64,000 nucleotides of DNA from G963668435 sp963668435 (GCA_963668435.2 CAXXSC010000001.1:828485-892484); one strand, 5' to 3'. Shown: positions 15,606-24,983, counted from the stretch's first letter. Numbers and translations are program-made. Notes: generated from the letters alone by a model not told the origin.

Positions 15606-16769
15606 TCAATCGAATATGCTTTCATCGATCCAGTCGGCGTAGGGGTTGGGTGCCACCCAGTCCTCGGGGAGATCGGCGACACGGTACATTGCGCCGTTAT
15701 GGTCGACATGTGATTTGAATGCCGCCAGGTATATCTGCGTTTTCTTCAGTATGTAGTCATAGCTCCACTGCATTTCACGTGTTTCGAAGAGGCGCTGCAT
15801 GGCGAGCACGGTGGGGAAGAACAGGTAGAAATGACGGTTCATGCCGTTGTCACCCTGTGTGTGCTCGTGCTGAATGTCCCACCAGCCGAGATCGTGATAG
15901 ACCCTGAGCGCTATGTCGGCGCGTGGCCATGTCTGGAACTGGGATACCATGAAGGGCTGGTCAACACGTGTGCCATCTTCCGCAGAGTAGCCACTGTACT
16001 GGAGCGTGAGCTGGGCGTAATTCTGTTTTGTCGCGGTCGGTGTTACCGAATGCCACCAGCCGTCAGCCTGATAGCCCGCAGTTTCCACTTCGAGTCCCAG
16101 CACCTGGAGCAGGAAATAAAGCCCGTGTATGCCGTGCTGCGGCCACTCGCCGGAGGCATTCGTGCAGTGTGCGCCCAAAATACGCCGTCCCTGCTTGACA
16201 AGATCACTGACTTTCTGTTTCGCGACTATGGCCTGCTGGATATATTCACGCTCGTCGGTACAGAGGATCGGTGTGTTGTGTTTCCGCGCCGTCTCGACAA
16301 TCTCTCTCGCGTCTTTCATGCTGTAGGCGAACGGGCGGTTGATGAAACAGGGGATTCCGGCCTCGAGATATGGTTTGGTCAGTTTGTGCCACCAGGGAGC
16401 CTCGTTGAATCCGCCGAAAATCATGCCGTCCACTTTTTCGACCATATCATCGTAACGTTTCACCGCTGTGCAGCCGTACTGTTTTGCGAATTTCTCAGCC
16501 ACTTCCGGCCGTGAATCCCAGCAGTGGGTGATAAGCATACGGGTGGTTCGCCCGAAAGCCCAGTGTTTTTTGTCTACGGGGTTGATCATTGGCGCCCAGA
16601 TACCATAGTTGAGATGGCTGTTGTCGCCGAGTGCCACAACGCCTACCCTGATGAGATCGGTTTCCGGGAGTTTTGGCGCCGCATGGACTTTATGTGAACC
16701 GCTTGCGGCTGCCGCTCCCGCTGCTGCCGCGGTACCGAAGAAACTTCTGCGTGTGCTGTTGCCTGACAT
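15606..16769 (-). CDS. Tat-exported Gfo/Idh/MocA-family oxidoreductase, variant active site
   Basis: NAD(P)-dependent sugar oxidoreductase-fold protein, 387 residues. The start is the ATG after AAAGGG (6-nt spacing); Tat signal STRRSFFGTAAAAGAAAASG. The two-domain Gfo/Idh layout is visible: a Rossmann start LIRVGVVALGDNSHLNYG (about 36-53), RMLITHCWDSRPEVAEKFAKQYG, and VDGMIFGGFNEAPWWHKL before the strand that normally ends in the EKP motif. That motif is replaced by CFINRPFAYSM: Lys becomes Arg. The glycine-rich loop is also atypical. Substrate unknown. Translationally coupled to the bicupin. Tat export would let it carry its cofactor out folded. Confidence 0.75.
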   Translation of the reverse strand: MSGNSTRRSFFGTAAAAGAAAASGSHKVHAAPKLPETDLIRVGVVALGDNSHLNYGIWAPMINPVDKKHWAFGRTTRMLITHCWDSRPEVAEKFAKQYGCTAVKRYDDMVEKVDGMIFGGFNEAPWWHKLTKPYLEAGIPCFINRPFAYSMKDAREIVETARKHNTPILCTDEREYIQQAIVAKQKVSDLVKQGRRILGAHCTNASGEWPQHGIHGLYFLLQVLGLEVETAGYQADGWWHSVTPTATKQNYAQLTLQYSGYSAEDGTRVDQPFMVSQFQTWPRADIALRVYHDLGWWDIQHEHTQGDNGMNRHFYLFFPTVLAMQRLFETREMQWSYDYILKKTQIYLAAFKSHVDHNGAMYRVADLPEDWVAPNPYADWIDESIFD

Positions 16770-16952
16770 GGTATTCCCTTTCACAAAATCAGAGTTACAT
16801 TACAGTGTATGGATACTCAGTTCGCGGGCTGGATGCAAGTTATTTAAGTTAATGCGCTTTTTGAGACTGTCCCGGCAGTTTTAGTTTTCATGGTCCATCA
16901 GTATTTCGTATATTTCTAATCCGTTTCAACAAATTTCCTGGAGCCGTAAAAA

Positions 16953-18923
16953 ATGCTCATTGTCAACAAACTGACAAAATCGTACGGTGTACGTACGCTT
17001 TTCTCCGACCTGTCGTTCACGCTGAATCCGCGTGACAGGCTGGGTGTGGTCGGCGCCAACGGTTCCGGAAAAACGACACTCTGCGAAATCCTCTCCGGTA
17101 ATATCGAGGCTGACAGCGGAGAAATACATCTTGTTCGCGGCGCATCACTCGGCTATCTCGAACAGAATATGACTTTTTCACCGGACGGAACTCTCCTGTC
17201 GGAGCTTGTCAACAATGTGTCCTCCGCCAACGATCTCGATCACAAGCGCAATCTAATTCACGACCTCCTTTCGACATGCGAGGATCCTGCAGAACAGGAG
17301 AGCCTTCTTCACGAACTCGGCGAGATTGAAGAGCATTTTCTGCATCTCGGCGGCTACAGTATTGAGCACGAGGCGAAGAAAATCCTTACCGGTCTTGGTT
17401 TCTGTGAAAGTGATTTCGACCGTTCCATGAGCGAATTCAGCGGCGGATGGGTGATGCGGGCAGGTCTTGCCAGGCTGCTTTTGAGTGAACCTGACATCCT
17501 TTTCCTCGATGAGCCGACCAACCATCTCGATCTCGATGCCCTTCTCTGGTTCGAAGCTTTTCTGCGTGATTACTCCGGCGCAGTCATTCTTATCAGCCAT
17601 GACCGCGCGTTTCTGAACCGTACTGTTACAAGGGTGATTGCGTTCGAGAACGGAAAGGCGAAACTTTACACGGGAAGTTACGATTCCTATATAGAAGCCC
17701 GCGACAAAGAACGCGAAATTCTCGAGGCGACAGTCAAGAACCAGGAGCGTTTCATTGAGACCGAGATGCGTTTCATCAACCGCTTCCGCGCAAAGAATAC
17801 AAAAGCCTCACAGGTGCAGAGCCGTATGAAACGCCTTGAGAAGATGGATGTTGTCACCCTCGATGCGCGCGGAAAAACCATGCGCCTCGCTATTCCGAAA
17901 TCACCACGAAGCGGCAAGACAGTCCTCAGCATGCGCGAGCTTGAATTTGCCTATGACGGCAATCCTGTATACGAGAATCTCGACATTACCCTCGTGCGCG
18001 GTGAGAAAATCGCGTTTGTCGGGCCGAACGGAGCCGGCAAGTCGACACTGCTCAAACTCCTTGCCGGAGAACTTGCTCCCGGCGGTGGTGTTCTCGAACT
18101 GGGGCACAATGTCAATTCTGTCTATTATGCTCAGCACCAGACTGAACAGCTGGCAGATGCCAATACGGTTATCGGCGAGATGCGCCTGTCTGCCGGTATG
18201 GAGACCGACGAGCGGCTTCGCACCATGCTCGGTGCGTTCCTTTTCACGGGGGACGATGTCGATAAGAAAGTCTCCATGCTTTCCGGTGGTGAGAAAGCCC
18301 GTCTTGCGCTGGCCAAGATGTTTATCAGGCCCTCGAATCTGATTCTCATGGATGAGCCCACGAACCATCTCGACATTCCCTCGCGTGATGTGCTGGCGGA
18401 TGCACTTCTGGCCTATGACGGCACTCTCTGCCTGATCACCCATGATCGTGACCTGATCGATCATGTGGCCAACCGTGTGTTCGATATCCGAAACGGTGTT
18501 GTTTCGGAGTATCATGGCAATTACAGTTATTATCTGGCGAAAAGGGAGTCTGAGCAGGTTCGGCAGGCCTCATGGGAGGATGTCTCGAAAAGCGGTGATC
18601 CGAAACAGGAAAAACGGGGCCAGGACAAAGAGCGCAAACGTGCTGAGGCCTCCATGAGGAACCGTATCCATCGCGAAACGAAAAAACAGCGTGCCCGTAT
18701 CCAGAAAATAGAGAAAGAAACAGAGTCAGTAAGCGCCCGTATAACCGAAGTGGAGGATATTCTTGCAGATCCTGCACGCTGCGGCGGTCGTGAGGAAATC
18801 GGTGAATTGAGCTCTGAGTACACCAGCCTTGTTGCAAAGAAGAACGCCCTCGAGGAAGAATGGATGGAGATCGAGATGGAGGTCGAGGAGATACGGGACA
18901 GTATCATGGCTGAAATATGTTAG
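16953..18923 (+). CDS. ABC-F family ATPase
   Basis: Cytoplasmic ABC-F protein, 656 residues, two ATPase domains and no membrane segment. Such proteins act at the ribosome (translation factors of the EttA/Uup/YdiF type or antibiotic protection). Seen: Walker A GANGSGKTT (34-42), FSGGWVMRAGLARLLL and LFLDEPTNHLD in domain 1; an interdomain linker of charged helices around residues 245-310; FVGPNGAGKSTLLK, LSGGEKARLALAKMF and LMDEPTNHLD in domain 2; and a C-terminal charged coiled coil (about 545-650) as in Uup. The start follows GGAG with 9-nt spacing. A housekeeping role is most likely; no resistance context is seen. Confidence 0.9.
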   Translation: MLIVNKLTKSYGVRTLFSDLSFTLNPRDRLGVVGANGSGKTTLCEILSGNIEADSGEIHLVRGASLGYLEQNMTFSPDGTLLSELVNNVSSANDLDHKRNLIHDLLSTCEDPAEQESLLHELGEIEEHFLHLGGYSIEHEAKKILTGLGFCESDFDRSMSEFSGGWVMRAGLARLLLSEPDILFLDEPTNHLDLDALLWFEAFLRDYSGAVILISHDRAFLNRTVTRVIAFENGKAKLYTGSYDSYIEARDKEREILEATVKNQERFIETEMRFINRFRAKNTKASQVQSRMKRLEKMDVVTLDARGKTMRLAIPKSPRSGKTVLSMRELEFAYDGNPVYENLDITLVRGEKIAFVGPNGAGKSTLLKLLAGELAPGGGVLELGHNVNSVYYAQHQTEQLADANTVIGEMRLSAGMETDERLRTMLGAFLFTGDDVDKKVSMLSGGEKARLALAKMFIRPSNLILMDEPTNHLDIPSRDVLADALLAYDGTLCLITHDRDLIDHVANRVFDIRNGVVSEYHGNYSYYLAKRESEQVRQASWEDVSKSGDPKQEKRGQDKERKRAEASMRNRIHRETKKQRARIQKIEKETESVSARITEVEDILADPARCGGREEIGELSSEYTSLVAKKNALEEEWMEIEMEVEEIRDSIMAEIC

Positions 18924-18990
18924 GTTATTTTTTTACGCCCTGTATATCAAAAATACAAAACATACTAATAATAGCACGTGATGGTGATGG

Positions 18991-20388
18991 ATGTTCAAGA
19001 TGCTGAAAAAAACACGTCGTGACGCACTGAGAGATGCCGCTTTAATTGGTACCGGATTCGCGGCTTTCGGCTCGAAAGAAAGTAATGCAGCGGTTGGCGC
19101 GGGACCGATTACCGGTTCGGGGAGCCGCTGGGATGCCGAGTATGATTTCGGTCACCGCATCCTGTTCATGGACGAGTACCTGAACAGCACGTTTTCCATC
19201 CTCGGCAGCCTGAGCGGTGAAGTTGCTCAGATCGACGCTCTTGCCGACAGGGCTGTTCACAGCATCAAAAACGGCGGTACTGTCTATTCCACTGCGGGGA
19301 TCGGTCATATGCCCTACATCGAGCAGCGGGTGGAGCGCCGCGGGAATCCGGCGGTTATCAAAGACCATCGTGTCATGCAGGAGAAGAAGAACAAGGCTGA
19401 AATGCGCGAACTTGACTGCAGTGCCATGAAAAAAGGCGATTTCCATATAACGAATTACTGTAACCGTTCGGTGCAGGAGGCGCGCGACAGGGGAGTGTAT
19501 ACTGTTTCGGTTCCTGTCAATTACGTGAATTCCGAGTTCTGGCCAAAGGATTATGTGTATCCCAACGAGGACGACCTTCTGCTCGGTGATGTCTCGAACG
19601 AAGTTCTGCACAGCCATATTCCGCATGAGCAGGGGCTTGTCCATCCGCCGGAAATTCCCTGGATGGCGATCTGTCCCTCCTGTGTCACTGCACTCGGTGC
19701 GATACACTGGATGTTGTCCGCTGAAATCGCAAACAAGCTCGCCGATAAAAAAGCGAAACCTTTCGAAAAGAGCACTGAGTATCTCGCTATCCTGAAAGAG
19801 CGGCTCGAGAAAGTCGGCAAGGAGCATCGCGATCGTATCCGCGAGGCCGCTGTTGAAATGACGCACCGTGTCCGTTCGGGTGGACGGTGGTTTGTGCAGA
19901 GTATCGAGCATACCGGATTCAGAAGTGAGCTGGTACGGGTCGCCTCCGGCCCCTGGATGCCGAATACTGGCGACTGGAACGCGAATCCCTTCCGAAATGT
20001 CATGTTGATCACCGGTATGTCGCCTGCATTCCCTGAGGAGGTCGCCGCGGCAGTCAAAGCCCAGGTGGAAGGCGCTTTCGTGATCGGAATCGGGCCTTCC
20101 TCTATGGATGGCGTCGTTCCCTCCGGCTGCCTGATCGATGTTGCCGATGCCGGTTTCGATAATTTCTCGCCGGAATCAGGCGGCGTTCTCGAGTTGCCGG
20201 ACCGTGACGGCAAATGGTGCCCGACCTCCGGTATTGTCGGAAATGTCATTCAGCAGATGATCTGTGCCCAGTGGGCGGACGAAATGGCGCGCCGCGGATC
20301 GATACCGTATTTCCTGCTCGGCAACTACCGTGGCGGCAGGCCTTTCAACCGTATGATAAAACCTTTTGCAGAAGCTCGGGGGTATTGA
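18991..20388 (+). CDS. Tat-exported SIS-like (sugar isomerase fold) protein
   Basis: 465 residues with Tat-type N-terminus MFKMLKKTRRDALRDAALIGTGFAAFG. Two segments resemble phosphosugar-binding SIS domains: residues about 70-180 (ALADRAVHSIKNGGTVYSTAGIGHM, with KKGDFHITNYCNRSVQEARDRG acting as the usual 'signs and changes' strand) and about 285-440 (VEMTHRVRSGGRWFVQSIEH, VMLITGMSPAFPEEVAAAVKA). The second ends with GIVGNVIQQMICAQWADEMARRG, like the family's last helix. Cytoplasmic SIS proteins isomerise or sense sugar phosphates; Tat export of one is unusual. Family assignment is tentative and no active-site residue could be fixed. No close partner: ABC-F upstream, phosphate genes downstream. 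Confidence 0.55.
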   Translation: MFKMLKKTRRDALRDAALIGTGFAAFGSKESNAAVGAGPITGSGSRWDAEYDFGHRILFMDEYLNSTFSILGSLSGEVAQIDALADRAVHSIKNGGTVYSTAGIGHMPYIEQRVERRGNPAVIKDHRVMQEKKNKAEMRELDCSAMKKGDFHITNYCNRSVQEARDRGVYTVSVPVNYVNSEFWPKDYVYPNEDDLLLGDVSNEVLHSHIPHEQGLVHPPEIPWMAICPSCVTALGAIHWMLSAEIANKLADKKAKPFEKSTEYLAILKERLEKVGKEHRDRIREAAVEMTHRVRSGGRWFVQSIEHTGFRSELVRVASGPWMPNTGDWNANPFRNVMLITGMSPAFPEEVAAAVKAQVEGAFVIGIGPSSMDGVVPSGCLIDVADAGFDNFSPESGGVLELPDRDGKWCPTSGIVGNVIQQMICAQWADEMARRGSIPYFLLGNYRGGRPFNRMIKPFAEARGY

Positions 20389-20440
20389 TCCGGAACGATT
20401 GTAGCAAGAAAAACGGGTCCGATTGAAAAAAAGTTACGAT

Positions 20441-20462
20441 TTTAACATTAATCTAACATAAA
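20441..20462 (+). promoter_or_regulatory. Pho-box-like direct repeat
   Basis: TTTAACATTAA directly followed by TCTAACATAAA: two 11-nt units matching the 7+4 spacing of Pho boxes bound by PhoB/PhoP. It lies about 100 bp before the Na/Pi cotransporter start; TATTAA at 20470-20475 could be the -10. The phoB-phoR pair is encoded 2 kb away. The site is inferred from pattern and context. Confidence 0.55.
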
Positions 20463-20565
20463 ATGCCGTTATTAAGGGATATTGGTTAGGACACCGGTGC
20501 TGCTTCTCGTTTCACCGGCGCAGGTTAACTTAAATCGGAAATCAATTCAATCGATAAGGAAACGT

Positions 20566-21672
20566 ATGGTCGAAATAGCGCAGAAAGAGAATCGGGGCGA
20601 ATTGATCATCGGCCTCTTGAAAGTCGCACTTTTTCTGTACCTGTTCCTTATAAGCATCACGCTGATGGGGACTGCGTTCAAGTCCTCCGGTAAGGAATTT
20701 GTTGATGTTCTGATGAGGACAACGGAAAATCCTTTCATTGGACTTGTTATTGGCATTGTCATTACCAGTGTCATCCAGAGCTCTTCCACGACAACCACGA
20801 TTATCGTTACTATGGTTGCCGCCGGAACCCTTCCGTTGAAAAGTGCCATTCCCATGGTTATGGGTGCGAATATCGGCACGACAGTCACGAACACCATCGT
20901 ATCATTCGGATATGTGGGCAGGAAAAGTGAGTTCGAGCGCTCGTTCGGGGCCTCGATCGTTCATGATATGTTCAATATCTATGCCACCATGATTTTATTC
21001 CCGCTGGAACTCTATACGGGTATAATCTACAAGACTGCCGTGAGAATGACCGGTGTGATCGAGGGCATGGGCGGCTTCAAGTTCACCAGTCCTCTGAAAC
21101 TTATTCTCAACCCGGTGGCGAAACCTATCGCTCATCTTCTGAGCAATCATTACCTCCTTCTGATAGTCGCCTTCGCGGGCCTTTTCCTCTCGATGTCTGG
21201 AATTGTCAGCAACATGAAAGGCATCGTTATGGAAAAGATCGAATCGGTGCTGAACCGCTATCTTTTCCGCAACGCGTTGTTGAGTATGGCTTTCGGTATG
21301 TTTTTTACTGCAATCGTACAGTCAAGCTCGATCACGACATCGATCATTATTCCGCTTGTTGGAGCCGGTGTCCTGACGATGGAGCAGATTTTCCCATACA
21401 CGCTCGGTGCGAATATCGGTACGACGATTACGGCGCTTCTGGCTGTACTTGCCCTGGATGTCGGCAAGGAAGCAGCCATGACCATTGCCTTGTGCCACCT
21501 CTTTTTCAATATCTACGGCATCGTCTTTCTCTACCCGTTCAAAGTGGTCCCGCTCAAGACCGCAAAGCTTATAGCATCCTATGTATCCCGGTCCAAAAAG
21601 CATTTCATGATATTTATTGTTATATATATCCTCCTGCATATTGTACCGATTGTGTTTGCCAAATTGTCATAG
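20566..21672 (+). CDS. Na+/phosphate cotransporter (NptA/PNaS family)
   Basis: Inner-membrane sodium-driven phosphate importer, 368 residues from the ATG after AAGGA (5-nt spacing); a TTG 84 nt upstream is less likely. Two inverted-repeat halves are visible, each with the family QSSS signature: ITSVIQSSSTTTTIIVTM (67-84) with MGANIGTTVTNTIVSFG, and TAIVQSSSITTSIIIP with TLGANIGTTITALLAVLA. About eight hydrophobic segments. The C-terminal PhoU part found in some family members is missing and is instead supplied by the next gene, 21 bp downstream. A Pho-box-like site precedes it, so induction under phosphate limitation is likely. Confidence 0.88.
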   Translation: MVEIAQKENRGELIIGLLKVALFLYLFLISITLMGTAFKSSGKEFVDVLMRTTENPFIGLVIGIVITSVIQSSSTTTTIIVTMVAAGTLPLKSAIPMVMGANIGTTVTNTIVSFGYVGRKSEFERSFGASIVHDMFNIYATMILFPLELYTGIIYKTAVRMTGVIEGMGGFKFTSPLKLILNPVAKPIAHLLSNHYLLLIVAFAGLFLSMSGIVSNMKGIVMEKIESVLNRYLFRNALLSMAFGMFFTAIVQSSSITTSIIIPLVGAGVLTMEQIFPYTLGANIGTTITALLAVLALDVGKEAAMTIALCHLFFNIYGIVFLYPFKVVPLKTAKLIASYVSRSKKHFMIFIVIYILLHIVPIVFAKLS

Positions 21673-21693
21673 CGGCAGGAAAGAGGTAAGACC

Positions 21694-22368
21694 ATGATAA
21701 AAAAACTGAAAGAAATATGGCGTGAGCAGGCATTCACGGGGCAGATAGTTGACGAGTATTCCTCAATGCTCGATTTTTCCGAAGAAATGCTGGCGTATGC
21801 GCTCAAGGTGATCGTAACTTCCGGTAAGGGCAAGAAATCCGAGAAGAAGATATATTTCAAGGATCAGAAGATCAATTTCACAGAACAGGATATCAGGAAA
21901 AGGATTCTTGTTCATCTCGCGGCCAACCCTTCCGCAAATCTCCCGGCCTGTCTTGCGCTTGTCAGGACATCCAAGGATGCCGAACGTCTTGGCGATTACA
22001 TAAAGAATATTTTTGAACTGCATGACATGATCGGAGAGCACGAGATTGCCAATGAACTCTATGACCGTCTCTTCGTCACCATCGGCAACGAGGTACTGGA
22101 GCTCATGAAAGCGGTCAACAAAGCGTTCAAGGAGTCGGATGCCGACCTTGGCCCTAAACTCGTTAATAAGGGGCACGAAATATCCAAGCGCTGTGAGGAT
22201 ATTCTCGCTGATCTGCTCGAATCAAAGTGTTCGACAAGGAATGCTGTAACCCTGACACTCGGTTCCCGCTATTTCAAGCGGATGTCGCTGCATCTCGCAA
22301 ATATCGCGAGTTCTCTCTACATGCCGCTCCCGGAAATGGATTACAGGGCTGAAGCAGACGAAGAGTAG
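21694..22368 (+). CDS. PhoU-like phosphate signalling protein
   Basis: Cytoplasmic helical-bundle protein of the PhoU superfamily, 224 residues. Seen: repeated PhoU-type motifs: SKDAERLGDYIKNIFELHDM (the E/DxxxD metal-binding helix) and SRYFKRMSLHLANIASSLYMP in the second half. It lies 21 bp after the Na/Pi cotransporter and ends at a terminator, so the two form one operon. In this arrangement PhoU-like proteins limit phosphate import and may pass its state to PhoR, here encoded convergently. One PhoU repeat is less canonical (QAFTGQIVDEYSSML). Confidence 0.8.
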   Translation: MIKKLKEIWREQAFTGQIVDEYSSMLDFSEEMLAYALKVIVTSGKGKKSEKKIYFKDQKINFTEQDIRKRILVHLAANPSANLPACLALVRTSKDAERLGDYIKNIFELHDMIGEHEIANELYDRLFVTIGNEVLELMKAVNKAFKESDADLGPKLVNKGHEISKRCEDILADLLESKCSTRNAVTLTLGSRYFKRMSLHLANIASSLYMPLPEMDYRAEADEE

Positions 22369-22388
22369 CAGTCAGAAATATGAATTTC

Positions 22389-22420
22389 AAGGGCGTTTCC
22401 GAAGGATGCGCCCTTTTTTT
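22389..22420 (+). terminator. Rho-independent terminator
   Basis: AAGGGCG (22389-22395) pairs with CGCCCTT (22409-22415), followed by a 7-T run. It ends the cotransporter-PhoU operon where it meets the convergent phoR. Confidence 0.85.
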
Positions 22421-22459
22421 ATGCGGGTATTTTCAGCTGTCTGCGTGTAGTGAATTGTG

Positions 22460-24232
22460 TCACAGGGTGGGGAGGAAGATATTGAACCTGCTGCCTTTGC
22501 CGGGGGTGCTTTCGACCTCGATGCGGCCATTGTGTGCGTTGACAATATGTTTGACAATCGAGAGGCCAAGCCCGGTGCCGCCTTTCGCGCGGCTTCTGCC
22601 CTTGTCGACCCGATAGAAGCGCTCGAATATCCTCGACAGGCTTTCCTCTGGAATGCCGTATCCGCTGTCAGTAACCGCAATGACAGTCGTGCTGCCTTTT
22701 TTGACACCTTCGATATATACTGTCGTGTCTGCTTCGCTGTATTTGACCGCGTTATCGACAAGGTTGACAACGGCCTGTTCGAGAAGTGCCGCGTTGCATT
22801 TTATCAATAAATTATCACAGTCGAGCTCGAGGAGGATGTGTTTGTTTTTTGCCTCATTTTCACAGAGTTGAACGGCATTGTTCAAAACCTCGTTCAATTT
22901 TGTTTCTTCAAATTCCATCTCCTTGCCGTCGGCAGCCTCGATTCGTGAAATACTGAGGAGGTCCTCGATGATGGAATTGAGCCTCCGGGCATGTTTCATG
23001 ATAATGTCGAGGAACTGCTGGCGATTGTCGAAATCGTTGATAGCGCCGTCGTTCAGGGTTTCCACGAAACCGATGATCGAGGTGATTGGCGTTTTCAATT
23101 CGTGAGAGACATTGCCGACAAACTCACGGCGTATGTTCTCCAGCTGTTTTATACGGGAAATATCGTTCAATACGATTATTCCGCCGATCCTGTCGCCGTT
23201 GACATCGAGAAACTGGGTGCCGTGGGCCTGTAAGGTAATCTCGCTGTTGTCGTACAGGACAATTTCGTCTTCGAGCAGACTGTTTTCTGCCAGAGTGCGT
23301 TTGGCGAAATCAGGCAAATGAGGGGTCTCGATGACCTCGTTGATAAGGGTGCCGCGGACGATTTTGGGGTCCTTATCAAGATATTTCACCGCCGCCTGGT
23401 TGAATTCGATCACCCTGAGATCATTGTCGACAACAATAATGGCCTCCGCCATGCCGGAGAGAATGGCCTCCAACTCGCTCTGCTGTTCAACAATTTCATG
23501 CACATGGTCATTGATCTGGCGCGCCATATCATTGATGGATTCGGTGAGAAGCCCCAGCTCATCGGAGGAGCGCACAGGAATCCTGTGATCGAGTTCACCC
23601 CGCGCGAAATGGGAGACTCCCTTGATCAGGTCGCCGACCGGCTGAACGATCCATTGAGATACGATGAAGCTGGCGATTGCGGCTGAAAGAGCGATGAACA
23701 TTATCACCATGGCAATTCGCTGTATGTGGCGGTTCAGTGTATTGTTGATTGTGGCTACAGGCATTGATGTCCTGATGATGCCGATTTTTTCGTTACCGCG
23801 TAGAAGCGGGATCGCGACATACATCAAGTCTTTTTTCAGAGTATTGCTGTAGCGCGTCGATATGCCTGTCCCGCCATTGAGCGCCTCGATAATCTCGGGA
23901 CGGTTGCTGTGATTATCCATCTCATGATATTCCTTGTCGGAATCAGCGATAACATAACCGTCAGAGAGGATTATCGTAATACGTGTGTCAATGGAGTTGT
24001 TGAGGGAGAGTATCTGATCGTTTACTTTGTCAGCGTTGCCGTAACCGACATTTGTGCCGAGGCTGTTCCTGACAAGCTGTGCCTGGGTTTTCAGCATTGA
24101 CTCCGTTTCTTCGTAATACATACTCCGAAGAAGGTCGGAAGTGAAAAACCAGGCCGCGGTCAGGCACAGGGAAATGATAATAACATATGAGAGGAAAAGC
24201 CGTTTGAGCAGCCTTGTCCGTTTTTTTCGCAT
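22460..24232 (-). CDS. phoR: PhoR-type sensor histidine kinase
   Basis: Membrane sensor kinase, 590 residues from the ATG after AGGA (9-nt spacing); a GTG overlapping phoB is less likely. Domains: TM1 (about 12-31), extracytoplasmic sensor (about 32-170) with ITIILSDGYVIADSD, TM2 (172-195), HAMP (196-248), PAS (about 252-355, EAIIVVDNDLRVIEFNQAA), HisKA with phospho-acceptor His377 in FVGNVSHELKTPITS, and a HATPase with LVDNAVKYSEAD, DSGYGIPEE and GGTGLGLSIVKHIV. It should phosphorylate PhoB when phosphate is scarce. The large periplasmic region is unlike the short E. coli form but common in PhoR of other phyla. Confidence 0.88.
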   Translation of the reverse strand: MRKKRTRLLKRLFLSYVIIISLCLTAAWFFTSDLLRSMYYEETESMLKTQAQLVRNSLGTNVGYGNADKVNDQILSLNNSIDTRITIILSDGYVIADSDKEYHEMDNHSNRPEIIEALNGGTGISTRYSNTLKKDLMYVAIPLLRGNEKIGIIRTSMPVATINNTLNRHIQRIAMVIMFIALSAAIASFIVSQWIVQPVGDLIKGVSHFARGELDHRIPVRSSDELGLLTESINDMARQINDHVHEIVEQQSELEAILSGMAEAIIVVDNDLRVIEFNQAAVKYLDKDPKIVRGTLINEVIETPHLPDFAKRTLAENSLLEDEIVLYDNSEITLQAHGTQFLDVNGDRIGGIIVLNDISRIKQLENIRREFVGNVSHELKTPITSIIGFVETLNDGAINDFDNRQQFLDIIMKHARRLNSIIEDLLSISRIEAADGKEMEFEETKLNEVLNNAVQLCENEAKNKHILLELDCDNLLIKCNAALLEQAVVNLVDNAVKYSEADTTVYIEGVKKGSTTVIAVTDSGYGIPEESLSRIFERFYRVDKGRSRAKGGTGLGLSIVKHIVNAHNGRIEVESTPGKGSRFNIFLPTL

Positions 24233-24302
24233 AGCCGGCTTTCCTGTCAATAAGGGAAGGGACCCATTGTGTTTCGTGATTACGTGCTTATTCGATGGAC
24301 TG

Positions 24303-24983
24303 TCAGTCTTTGAAACGATAACCGACCCCACGAACGGTTTCGATCAGGGGGCCGTGATCGCCGAGTTTTTTCCTGAGCCCGACAATCTGCACGTCAATCG
24401 AGCGGTCTGTGACCGGGTAATCATCGCCCTTGACCGTATTGATAATCTGGTTGCGGGTGAAAACCCAGCCCGGACGGCGGATCAGGAGCAGGAGAATACT
24501 GAATTCTGTCGCCGTAAGGTCAACCGTCTCTCCGGAAACAGTCACTTCATGGATCGATGTGTTGACTGTTATGTCATGACGGGCGAACACGGTGGCTTTT
24601 TCCACTTCGCGGCCCCGTCTGAGCACTGCTTTCACGCGGGCGGAGAGCACCCTTGGGCTGAACGGCTTCGTGACATAATCCTCGGCGCCGAGCTCCAGCC
24701 CGACCACGATGTCGGCTTCCTCGCCTTTTGCGGTGAGCATGATGACCGGGATCTGCGCCGTCCGTGAGTCATTCTTGAGGATACGGCACACATCGAGACC
24801 GTCAATACCGGGAAGCATGAGGTCGAGAACAATAAGGTCCGGCTGTGTCGAACGAGCTTTTTCAAGCGCTTCCTCGCCGGTGGTGGCGCATTCGACCTGG
24901 AAACCGTTATTAACGAGATTGTAATTCAGAAGCTTGAGAATATCCTCTTCGTCATCGACAATAAGAATTTTTTCTTTCGACAT
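24303..24983 (-). CDS. phoB: PhoB-type response regulator
   Basis: OmpR/PhoB-family transcription factor, 226 residues from the ATG preceded by CAGGTGAACAAT. Receiver domain: acidic pocket VDDEED (9-14), phospho-acceptor Asp54 in LIVLDLMLPGIDG, LTAKGEE, and the conserved Lys in DYVTKPFSP. DNA-binding winged helix: LTATEFSILLLLIRRPGWVF, SIDVQIVGLRKKLG, IETVRGVGYRF. It lies 70 bp upstream of phoR on the same strand. The likely target is the TTTAACAT-type direct repeat before the Na/Pi cotransporter. Confidence 0.9.
   Translation of the reverse strand: MSKEKILIVDDEEDILKLLNYNLVNNGFQVECATTGEEALEKARSTQPDLIVLDLMLPGIDGLDVCRILKNDSRTAQIPVIMLTAKGEEADIVVGLELGAEDYVTKPFSPRVLSARVKAVLRRGREVEKATVFARHDITVNTSIHEVTVSGETVDLTATEFSILLLLIRRPGWVFTRNQIINTVKGDDYPVTDRSIDVQIVGLRKKLGDHGPLIETVRGVGYRFKD

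Noticed and set aside
16953..18923. Antibiotic-resistance ABC-F protein
   Set aside because: The family fits, but there is no resistance context, leader attenuator or mobile element; a housekeeping translation factor is more likely.
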